Source: Roseibium aggregatum | GTDB lineage: Bacteria > Pseudomonadota > Alphaproteobacteria > Rhizobiales > Stappiaceae | Reading direction: 5' to 3' | DNA: 64,000 nt | Assembly: GCF_014692675.1 (NCBI RefSeq) | Contig: NZ_JABFCZ010000014.1 | Location: 95,451-159,450 of the forward strand | Made by a program: the position numbers and the translations under genes | The notes under the pieces: model-generated | What the model was told of the DNA's origin: nothing | Seen by the model: only the letters and a program-made list of their open reading frames with translations | Database searches by the model: none | Part shown: positions 1 to 7,294 of the stretch, in pieces | Layout of the letters: each line of letters starts with the position of its first letter | Position numbering within the stretch: the first letter of the stretch is position 1

Positions 1-1214
1 TTCGACAGCGCCGAGCCGGCCATGCCGACGAGCGGAGACGCAAAAAGAATCCCGGCCTGGCCGAGCGGACCGCCGGTATTGGGCCCGCGGGCTGCAGAAG
101 TATAGTTCTCGATGCCCCAGAAGGCGTTCGCATAAACGAGGTTTTCGGACCCTGTCACGGTCCTCGAAACTTCGGAAAACAGCACAACGCCGCTATTGAC
201 CGCCGGGCCTTTGTTGTTGATTGCCAGGGAGCTGTTGATGCGGAACGAGGTGTTGAACTGGCCGATGCGCTGGGTAGCGGAGGCGCCGAGGAACAGTCCG
301 TCACCACCCTGGGGGTTGGTGCTGATGACATAGGACCCATCCAGGTCGACCGTGCTCCAGCGAAAATCGGTTTCCGTGAACAGACCCAGGAGATAGGCAT
401 CGGTGTCGCGGAGGTTGTCGGCGCGGTTGATGTTGCCCCAGCCGAACAGCGCCGTTGCGCGCATGTCAGGGCTCAGGCCGGGGATCACGATCGTATCGCG
501 GGTAATCCCGATGGCATCGATCGTGTCGTTGATCATGATGCCTTCCTGGAAGAAGATCGGCTGGCGGCCGATGGCGAAGCCGAAATCGAGACCCTTGTTG
601 TCGTTGGGATCGAGGTCGGGGAAGATTTCGCCGAATTCCCCTTCGAAAAACAGCGTGTTGATATAGGGATTGAGGCCGTTGACGAAATTGGTCCCGGTTG
701 AATTGGTGTGGAGGATACCGGTTTGCTGGTTGCCTTTCGTGAACGGCGTGATTCCGAGCAGGATGCGTTCGGTCGGCGACAGCTTGAGATTGAAGAAAAG
801 ATCCAGCCGGGTGGCAATGTACTCCCGGCTTTCCGAGCGGCCGTTGTCATAGTGGCCTGCCGCGTTGCGCCAGTTGCCGAAGACCCAGAGACCGGGTTGC
901 CAGACGGCGCCGGTGGGCAGGGTATAGCCCGGTTCGATGTTTCCCTTTGCCAGGAACTTGTCGCCCCTTTCGACGATCGGCGGTGTCGGCTTGGGTTCGT
1001 TTGCTTCCGTGAAAAGCGGCTTCGATTTCGTCGGCAGCTTGCTGCTGTGATGAGCCCCGGACCGTCCCTGCGCCTTGTGGACCTGTTCTTCGGTCAACAT
1101 GGGACGGGGTTCTTCACTCAACGCGCTGCTGCTGGCGGCGAAGCTCTTGCCCCCCAGAGCTGTAAAAGACAGCGCGAAACAGAACAGGACCTTGCCGATG
1201 CGCACGTTGTTCAT
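1..1214 (-). CDS. Outer-membrane beta-barrel protein, 3' end beyond the window (partial)
   Basis: The reading frame is open without a stop from an ATG at 1214 down to base 1, giving at least 404 residues. It starts with a Sec-type signal peptide (positively charged start, hydrophobic core, cleavage near SFAAS at about residue 26). The mature part alternates hydrophobic and polar residues and is rich in aromatics, Gly and Asn (for example WQPGLWVFGNW and TLFFEGEFGEIFPD), typical of an outer-membrane barrel. It lies 17 bases downstream of the multihaem cytochrome gene on the same strand, with GAGGGGGTG just before the ATG, so the two are probably co-transcribed. I do not recognise the family. 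An MtrB-like conduit partner is possible, but no diagnostic motif was seen and the C-terminus is missing. Confidence 0.7.
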   Translation of the reverse strand, partial: MNNVRIGKVLFCFALSFTALGGKSFAASSSALSEEPRPMLTEEQVHKAQGRSGAHHSSKLPTKSKPLFTEANEPKPTPPIVERGDKFLAKGNIEPGYTLPTGAVWQPGLWVFGNWRNAAGHYDNGRSESREYIATRLDLFFNLKLSPTERILLGITPFTKGNQQTGILHTNSTGTNFVNGLNPYINTLFFEGEFGEIFPDLDPNDNKGLDFGFAIGRQPIFFQEGIMINDTIDAIGITRDTIVIPGLSPDMRATALFGWGNINRADNLRDTDAYLLGLFTETDFRWSTVDLDGSYVISTNPQGGDGLFLGASATQRIGQFNTSFRINSSLAINNKGPAVNSGVVLFSEVSRTVTGSENLVYANAFWGIENYTSAARGPNTGGPLGQAGILFASPLVGMAGSALS

Positions 1215-1231
1215 CACCCCCTCATAGCCCC

Positions 1232-3481
1232 CTAGTCGATCCGGACTTTTGACCGGCGCGTCCAGAGGACGGAACTTCCACGCACGATTTGCCGCGCAAT
1301 CTGGGCAGGGCTCATGCCGTAGTCAAAGCCTGCCCCCTGAATGGCGGCGATGAGATTGACCGGCACCATCTGGGAGATCAGGCTGACCGAAATCGAATAG
1401 GTCTCCCCGGGCTTCAGCCTGTCGGCCGGTATCTTGTAGGTGGCGGTGCGGCTGGAGTTCGGATCGATCGTCTGCTTGTGCTTGCGTGCGCCGCGCGGGC
1501 GCCCGTAGATCGTCGTCGCGCGCGGCTCGGGACGGACGAAGGGCAGCACATCGGTCGAGGTGTTGATCGCAAGCACCTGTTCGCGTTCGCCCCCGCGCAG
1601 CATGCGGACCAGGAATTTGGACTGCAGGCTGAACAGATCCTTGTCGAGCGGCAGCTCGCCGTTGTGGACGTAAAGAGAGTGGGAATCGCGGACATCGCCG
1701 TTCGGATCCCGGTCGCCGGAGACGTAGATGATCTTTCCGTGCCGGTCCTTGACCGTCACCTTCAGGAAGATCAGCCGTTCGGCATCGAAACCGGTCGGCA
1801 CCGAATGGCCGTCGGTGCCGTTGCGCACATCCACCGAGAATTTCAGGCCGTTCCGGTCGCTCTGGAGGATGCTGATGTCGCTCAGCTTGAAGCCGTTGCG
1901 CAGGACCTGTTCGCGCAGCGTCCGCATTTTCGCCAGACGTTCGAACTGGACCTTGAGAATTGCGCGGGCATCGTAGCGGTCGTCGATGGACTGCCAGGCT
2001 TTCGGGAACTTGTAGCTGTCGGAAACCTTGTCCTCGAACTTGTCCGTTCCCCAGCCTTCCCAGTACCTGAACTGCAGCCATTCGCGCAGTGTCTTGAACT
2101 CGGCCGCCTCGACATTGTGCGGGAAAATGCCCGGGTGAATGATGGAGTAATCCGGCCCGGCGAAGGAATGGTTGGTGAGCTTGCGGTTCTTTGTGGGCAC
2201 ATCGCCGACGACGGCCGCGGGACCATAATCGTAGCCGGATGCGACGCCCTGGATCCTGCCCATGTGGCAGTCCTGACAGGTTTCGCCGCGCTTGGCCGCC
2301 GGCGTCTGCTTGAATTCGGCAAACGCTTCCTCGAGGCGGAAACCGTTCAAGAGGGTCACGTCATGACAGGTTCCGCAGAAGCTCGGTTTTGTCAGAGTGA
2401 AGAACTTCTTGGCCTGGGTATGGATGCTGCGGCCGGGATCGTCTCTCGACGTGGAGACCCGGTATTCTTCCGGATGGTTCAGGACCCGGGAGAGTTCCTT
2501 GTTGCCCGTCGGACCGTAGACCGGGGAGAAAATATCGCCCTGCTGCAGGGCAAATCGGCCGCTGATCTTGCCGTAGTTCTTGTTGACCCGGTGACAGGCC
2601 ACGCAGGTGATCCCCTCGCGCGACGTGGGCGTCCGGTCCAGGTTGGTCACGTAGAGGGATTCGCCCAGGTTCATGCCGACCGGATTGTGGCAGCGGATGC
2701 AGAAATCGCCGTTGGTCGCGCTGGTCTTGATGTTGATGGCGGTCTGCATGGCCATATAGACCGGGCTCAGCTGAGCGTAGGCATGCTGGGAACCCGACCA
2801 TTGTTCGTACTGGCGCGGATGGCAGGTGGCGCAGGTGTTGGCCGAAGGATACTTGCTTTCCAGAAACAGCTTCTCGTGCGCGTCATTTGCGGCCTGCTGC
2901 GTGACCGCCGGCTCTTTCTTTTTGTTCTCTTCCGCCGTTTCCAGCCCGCCGCCGCCGGGCAGAAGGAGGTTGTCCTCGTCGCTCGGCTGGAGCAGGTCGT
3001 CGCCGCCTCCGCCGGCGTTCAGAAGATCGTCGCCGCTTCCACCGCCGCCCGAAAGCAGGTCATCGCCGCCGCCGTCACTGGAATTGAGGAGGTCGTCGCC
3101 GCTGTCGGCGGGCGCCGCCAGGAGATTGTCGCTGTCGCCGCCTGGAAGCAGATTGTCCGAATCCGGTTTTGCCGTGTCGTCCGGCGTGTTCAGGAGCGTG
3201 TCGTCCGATGACTTGTCCAGAAGACTGTCGTCCTTGGCAGCCGGATCCTCCAGAAGCGGATCCTGATTGCTCTGGGCCAGCACGATCGGGGCGTTCTTGC
3301 GGCGGTCGAGGCCGGAAACGTAATTTTCCAGCTGCGCCACGGCATCGGAGCGAAGGCCGTGATGGATGGGCAACGAGGCGGGTTCGGCTGCCGACGGATT
3401 TGGCAATACCGCGCTGAGGGCAAGCAGTCCGCCAACAGACAAGTGAATGCAGCGGAACCGGTATCCGAAAAAAGTGATCAT
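1232..3481 (-). CDS. Secreted five-haem cytochrome c with N-terminal DxLL repeats
   Basis: This 749-residue protein has an N-terminal signal sequence (residues 1-32). Residues 74-173 form an Asp/Gly-rich low-complexity region with ten D-x-LL units spaced about 9-15 residues apart. Five CXXCH haem sites follow, starting at about residues 217 (CATCH), 261 (CIRCH), 293 (CVACH), 369 (CGTCH) and 402 (CQDCH), then about 340 residues without haem motifs. The haem block resembles the cytochrome c554/c-prime multihaem family, so periplasmic or surface electron transfer is the likely role; the donor and acceptor are unknown. It is the first gene of an apparent two-gene operon with the barrel protein downstream. 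No good ribosome binding site is visible at the ATG at 3481. Confidence 0.8.
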   Translation of the reverse strand: MITFFGYRFRCIHLSVGGLLALSAVLPNPSAAEPASLPIHHGLRSDAVAQLENYVSGLDRRKNAPIVLAQSNQDPLLEDPAAKDDSLLDKSSDDTLLNTPDDTAKPDSDNLLPGGDSDNLLAAPADSGDDLLNSSDGGGDDLLSGGGGSGDDLLNAGGGGDDLLQPSDEDNLLLPGGGGLETAEENKKKEPAVTQQAANDAHEKLFLESKYPSANTCATCHPRQYEQWSGSQHAYAQLSPVYMAMQTAINIKTSATNGDFCIRCHNPVGMNLGESLYVTNLDRTPTSREGITCVACHRVNKNYGKISGRFALQQGDIFSPVYGPTGNKELSRVLNHPEEYRVSTSRDDPGRSIHTQAKKFFTLTKPSFCGTCHDVTLLNGFRLEEAFAEFKQTPAAKRGETCQDCHMGRIQGVASGYDYGPAAVVGDVPTKNRKLTNHSFAGPDYSIIHPGIFPHNVEAAEFKTLREWLQFRYWEGWGTDKFEDKVSDSYKFPKAWQSIDDRYDARAILKVQFERLAKMRTLREQVLRNGFKLSDISILQSDRNGLKFSVDVRNGTDGHSVPTGFDAERLIFLKVTVKDRHGKIIYVSGDRDPNGDVRDSHSLYVHNGELPLDKDLFSLQSKFLVRMLRGGEREQVLAINTSTDVLPFVRPEPRATTIYGRPRGARKHKQTIDPNSSRTATYKIPADRLKPGETYSISVSLISQMVPVNLIAAIQGAGFDYGMSPAQIARQIVRGSSVLWTRRSKVRID

Positions 3482-3620
3482 TGTATCCGCGTCTTTTGTG
3501 GCCCCTCATTGCCGACTTACGCGTTTTCCGATGCTGAAAATAACAACGAGCGTGAAACCGACAAAACGATAAAAGCAATAAACACGGTTCTTTGGAACAT
3601 AATATTTCCGTCGGGGCAAC

Positions 3621-3642
3621 ATTGTGGCGCTACAGCCACAAT
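3621..3642. promoter_or_regulatory. Inverted repeat upstream of the multihaem cytochrome gene
   Basis: ATTGTGGC (3621-3628) and GCCACAAT (3635-3642) form a perfect 8-bp inverted repeat with a 6-base centre, about 140 bases upstream of the cytochrome start, in an otherwise gene-free AT-richer gap (3482-3738). It could be a repressor operator or a weak hairpin ending transcription of the upstream gene. There is no T-tract on the minus strand to favour a terminator. Confidence 0.35.
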
Positions 3643-3738
3643 AAAAATGCCCGGCAGCGAACAGGTGCCGCAGGCGCAGGCGGTCCGCCCGAAATACGGG
3701 CAGCTTCGTCCCGCGGAAGCCGTTAGAGGTTCCCAGGT

Positions 3739-5025
3739 CTATGCGACGTCCCGGTTCTTGTCTTTGGCACCGGCGTCGGATTCTTTCCCGGACCCGGCCG
3801 CGCTGCCCCGCTCCGGCTCACTTTCGGCATTCGCCTGGCTCGACTTGACGATGCGTCCGATAAGGGCACTGACCGGCGTTTGCGCTTTCTGTTCGCCTTC
3901 GGCCCCTGTTTTCCGGGCTTTTCCTGGCCTGGGCGTCTGATCCGTTTCCGCTGCGGCCGGTTTCCGGCGGTCTGTTTTGGCCGGCGTCTTGCCCTCGCCG
4001 GCAGCCTGCTTTTTCGCTGTTTCGGATTTTCCCGGCGTTGTGCCGGTGCCGCGGTCGGCGATCCGCTTGCCGAGGTCCTTCAGCTCTTCGCGCAGGCCGG
4101 CAAGGGCCGGGGTTGCGTTCAGGTCCTGACGCAGGCGCATGATGTGGTTTTGCGCTCTGCGCAACGCCCGTTCGCGGTCCCGGGTCAGCGCGGTCAGGCG
4201 TGCCTTTTCGGTTTCGGCCCATTTCAGATCGCGCTCCAGCCGTTCCACGATGTCATCGTGCGGCAGGTCTACTGTTTCGATCTGCACCGTGAGCCGGGCG
4301 ACTTCCGCTTGCGCGGAAATATACTGGGTCTCCGCGTCGACCAACTTCGCTTCCAGGTCTTTCACGATGGTCTGGAGCTTTGCCGCGCCGGTCTCCAGAT
4401 GCACGTCGGGGATAGGGATCTCGCCGCCTTCGTATTTCGCCAGGCGCGCCTTCAGCGTGGAAATCTGGGACTCAAGACCGGTGATCGTGGCGAGCGCCAT
4501 CGTGTCTTCGGCCGGCAACCAGCCGCTGTCGTCGTTTGATTTCGCCTTGAGCACATCCGCTTCCGCATGGGCGGCGGCCAGGGCCTGTTCGGTTTCGTGC
4601 AGTTTCTGGCGGGCCGTTTCCAATTCGGCCTGCAGCTCCGCCTGCCTCTGCCTGTCCTTGGACTTTTTCCTGTCCTCGTTTTCGAATTCCTGCCGAAGGC
4701 TTTTGAGTTCGGCTTCGTGTTTCGACTTTTCCTTGACCAGCTCGGCGGCCAGCTTGCCGGCTTCCAGGCGGAACGTCACGGCATTTTCCCGCTCCTTGTC
4801 CAGGGCCCGTTCCACCTTCCTCACGGCCAGGGCATGCTGGGCACGTTCATGGTCCTGCGCTCCGCGGACTTCCGCGTACGTGGACGGATTGACGGCTTTC
4901 ATGGCTTCCTGGGTGAGCCGGACGGCACGCCTGTAGACGGCAGGCAGGATTGCCAGGCCAAGGAGCGTGGCCATAAAAAATCCGAGTGCAACGAACATTG
5001 CCGCTTCGATCACGACCGGCTCCAA
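3739..5025 (-). CDS. Membrane-anchored coiled-coil protein of unknown function
   Basis: The 428-residue product has one hydrophobic segment at about residues 5-30. A long charged, heptad-like stretch rich in Glu, Lys, Leu and Ala follows (about 50-290), reading as coiled coil. The tail (about 300-428) is Lys/Ala/Pro/Glu-rich and probably disordered. This layout suggests an inner-membrane anchor with a cytoplasmic rod. No enzymatic motif was found and I do not recognise the family. It sits alone between the cytochrome operon and the EipA gene on the same strand. Its codon use resembles its neighbours, so nothing points to recent transfer. Confidence 0.75.
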   Translation of the reverse strand: MEPVVIEAAMFVALGFFMATLLGLAILPAVYRRAVRLTQEAMKAVNPSTYAEVRGAQDHERAQHALAVRKVERALDKERENAVTFRLEAGKLAAELVKEKSKHEAELKSLRQEFENEDRKKSKDRQRQAELQAELETARQKLHETEQALAAAHAEADVLKAKSNDDSGWLPAEDTMALATITGLESQISTLKARLAKYEGGEIPIPDVHLETGAAKLQTIVKDLEAKLVDAETQYISAQAEVARLTVQIETVDLPHDDIVERLERDLKWAETEKARLTALTRDRERALRRAQNHIMRLRQDLNATPALAGLREELKDLGKRIADRGTGTTPGKSETAKKQAAGEGKTPAKTDRRKPAAAETDQTPRPGKARKTGAEGEQKAQTPVSALIGRIVKSSQANAESEPERGSAAGSGKESDAGAKDKNRDVA

Positions 5026-5151
5026 ATCACATGCAGGACATCAAATCATCGGTCATCAATAAACGAGGCACTGTCGGAGAGCAACGATTTGCGCCGTTGC
5101 CTGCCGGGTCCCCTGCGTCATTTCCGGTTGAAACCGGCGTCATGCCTCCGT

Positions 5152-5769
5152 TCAGAACGGGTTCCATGTCGGCTTGTCGGTGAACTTCAGATACCCGATG
5201 TTCACACCCAGGCGGGCACCGATCCCGGATTTGATGGGAACCACGAAGACCTCGTTGTTGGACAGCACGGTCATGCCGACCCCGCCCACAAGATAGGCGG
5301 ACCCGTTGATGCCCACGTATCTCTTATACATGGCATCGACGGTCGGCAGATTGTAGATCAGCATCATCACCCGGTCGCCGTTTCCGCCAAAATCCCATCC
5401 GACGGACGGCCCCTGCCAGAAAAGCTTGTGGGTGCCCGCGTTGCGGGTATAGAGGTGCCCTTCGCCGTAGCGGGCCCCGGCAACGATCGCGCCGGCACCT
5501 TCCTCTCCAAGAATATAGCCGTTCGGTTCGCCGTATTTGGAAAAGGCATTTTCCACGACCGAGGCAAGGCCGCCTGAAACGGAGCCGAAAAACTTGTGCC
5601 CGGTGGCAACGATCTGGTCCTGGCCGTAGGTCTGTCCCTGCTCCGGCGGTTGCGCGTGCGCTTCACCGGTATCCATGGCTCCGGGAAGTCGCGGCAGTGC
5701 GATGACCGCACCTAAAACCATGAAGGCTGCCAGACTTTGCAGGATCTTGGCTTTGGGCATTGCTGACAT
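5152..5769 (-). CDS. eipA: EipA family (DUF1134) envelope protein
   Basis: The 205-residue product carries a signal peptide followed by the DUF1134 domain with its Gly-rich blocks (FFGSVSGGLA, GEEGAGAIVAGARYGEG, QGPSVGWDFGGNGDRV). In Brucella the family member EipA is a periplasmic beta-barrel protein needed for cell-envelope integrity; a similar role is inferred. The frame extends to a TTG at 5787, but the ATG at 5769 is preferred because GAGGAG lies at a normal distance upstream of it. The gene is transcribed divergently from the YHS-domain gene. Confidence 0.85.
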   Translation of the reverse strand: MSAMPKAKILQSLAAFMVLGAVIALPRLPGAMDTGEAHAQPPEQGQTYGQDQIVATGHKFFGSVSGGLASVVENAFSKYGEPNGYILGEEGAGAIVAGARYGEGHLYTRNAGTHKLFWQGPSVGWDFGGNGDRVMMLIYNLPTVDAMYKRYVGINGSAYLVGGVGMTVLSNNEVFVVPIKSGIGARLGVNIGYLKFTDKPTWNPF

Positions 5770-5911
5770 GGAAGGCGTTCTCCTCAATGGAACAGGGCAG
5801 GCTTTCCAGGATGCCCTGCGATAAACCGGGATCGTTCTTTGCCGGTGCTATAGTGTCTGCGCTGTGCGACTGATTCGCCAGTACAGACAGCCAAACGCAT
5901 AGTCCGGGTAA

Positions 5912-6415
5912 ATGCAAAACTGGAGTGGAAATAGGACGAGGTTAAGGCTCGCGCTCCTTTGTATGGCGGTTATCTTCTTTGGAGCCGGACTTTTTTCCGG
6001 AATGGAGCGGGGCATGGCTCGGCCGCCGCTTTTCGTTCCCGATCCCATCGGGGGATATGCCATCGGCGGTCACGATCCGGTTTCCTATTTCGTCGATCAT
6101 CGTCCGCGCCAGGGAAACCGGAAATTCTCCTACAAGTGGGGAGGTGCGGAGTGGGTGTTCGTCAACCAGGGAAATCTGGCGGCCTTCAAGAAAAACCCTG
6201 AGATTTACGCTCCGCTGTTTGCCGCGTGCGGCGCCTATGCCCTGACCGACGGTTTCGCAACGGCGGGAAATCCCTTCATCTTCGCCATCGTCGGCGGAAA
6301 GCTGCTTTTCTTCCATTCGGAGGTCAACCGTTTCCTTTTTCTCGTCAATGAACGGCAGTTGCTGGAGGAAGCGGAAGCAAATGCACAGAAAACTGGCTGT
6401 GTTCCCAACCTGTGA
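5912..6415 (+). CDS. Secreted or membrane-anchored YHS-domain protein
   Basis: The product has 167 residues. A hydrophobic segment at about residues 12-30 is a signal or anchor. It is followed by a YHS-like core: IGGHDPVSYFVDHRPRQG, then the strand YKWGGAEWVFVN, then a C-terminal helix rich in Phe/Leu. YHS proteins of this secreted type are common in Alphaproteobacteria. They have been linked to metal binding but mostly lack a demonstrated function. It is a single gene, divergent from eipA. Confidence 0.7.
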   Translation: MQNWSGNRTRLRLALLCMAVIFFGAGLFSGMERGMARPPLFVPDPIGGYAIGGHDPVSYFVDHRPRQGNRKFSYKWGGAEWVFVNQGNLAAFKKNPEIYAPLFAACGAYALTDGFATAGNPFIFAIVGGKLLFFHSEVNRFLFLVNERQLLEEAEANAQKTGCVPNL

Positions 6416-6516
6416 ATTTGTCTGCGGCTTGGCATTGATGCCTGTCGTGTGTATCCCTTGAAAACACAGTTAACGAATCAGTTGGCATCAGTTCGCCGAA
6501 AGAGCCTTGGATAGCC

Positions 6517-7161
6517 ATGCCCGAACTTAAAGAACTTTCCGCGCTTGACCTGTCTGCCCTCGTTGCCAGCCGGGTGTGTCACGACATTATCAGCCCGGTC
6601 GGTGCCATCACCAACGGGCTGGAGGTTCTGGACGAGGAAGGGTCGGAGGACATGCGCGAATTCGCCATGGACCTGATCCGCAAAAGCGCCCGCCAGGCTT
6701 CGGCGAAACTGCAGTTCGCCCGGCTTGCCTTCGGTGCGGCAGGCTCCGCCGGCGCGGAGATCGATCTGGGCGATGCGCAGGTGGTCGCGACCGGGTTCAT
6801 GGAAAACGAGAAATCCGACCTCGTCTGGGAAGTGCAGCGGCACCTGATGCCGAAAAATTTCGTCAAACTTCTCTTGAATCTTATTCTGATCGCTAACCAG
6901 TGCGTTCCGCGCGGTGGTGAAATCAAGGTGGAGATGGAAGGCGAGCCGTCCGCTCCGTCATTCATCCTGACCGCCAAGGGTCTCAATCCGCGCATTCCGC
7001 TGGGCATGAAGGAAACACTGTCGGGGGAAGAGCCCGAACGTGTCGATGCCCATTCGGTGCAGCCGATTTATGCGCTTCTTCTCGCCCGGGAAAGCGGAAT
7101 GAAGCTTGATATTGATAAAGATGAAGACCTTGTAAAAATTACCGCCTCCATGGATACATAG
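6517..7161 (+). CDS. chpT: Histidine phosphotransferase ChpT
   Basis: The 214-residue protein begins with the helical HPt-like segment carrying the phospho-accepting His22 in the motif RVCHDIISPVGAI. A degenerate ATPase-like C-terminal domain lacking nucleotide-binding boxes follows, as in the DUF2328/ChpT family. In Caulobacter ChpT passes phosphate from CckA to CtrA and CpdR. Its position just upstream of the che operon and 6 kb from ctrA supports the same role. A GANTC site (6475-6479) and a GTTAAC sequence lie in the 100 bases upstream. Confidence 0.9.
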   Translation: MPELKELSALDLSALVASRVCHDIISPVGAITNGLEVLDEEGSEDMREFAMDLIRKSARQASAKLQFARLAFGAAGSAGAEIDLGDAQVVATGFMENEKSDLVWEVQRHLMPKNFVKLLLNLILIANQCVPRGGEIKVEMEGEPSAPSFILTAKGLNPRIPLGMKETLSGEEPERVDAHSVQPIYALLLARESGMKLDIDKDEDLVKITASMDT

Positions 7162-7294
7162 AATATAGAAAGAAAAACTCTTTTTGCGCTTCAGCGTATC
7201 TTAACTGTTTCGCTTCACCCTTTCGACATGGACATGTCGGTCCAGCCGCCTCTTCGAGGCGCGGAACCAGTAAACAGTCGGGTGAGAGCAGGCC

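Noticed and set aside
1289..3211. Long open frame (640 residues) on the plus strand opposite the multihaem cytochrome gene
   Set aside because: It is a GC-driven shadow: the opposite frame has a signal peptide and five CXXCH motifs, while this one has no family features.
2940..3260. DNA tandem repeat or CRISPR-like array in the cytochrome gene
   Set aside because: The repetition is at protein level (D-x-LL) with variable spacing and sequence; there are no regular repeats and spacers.
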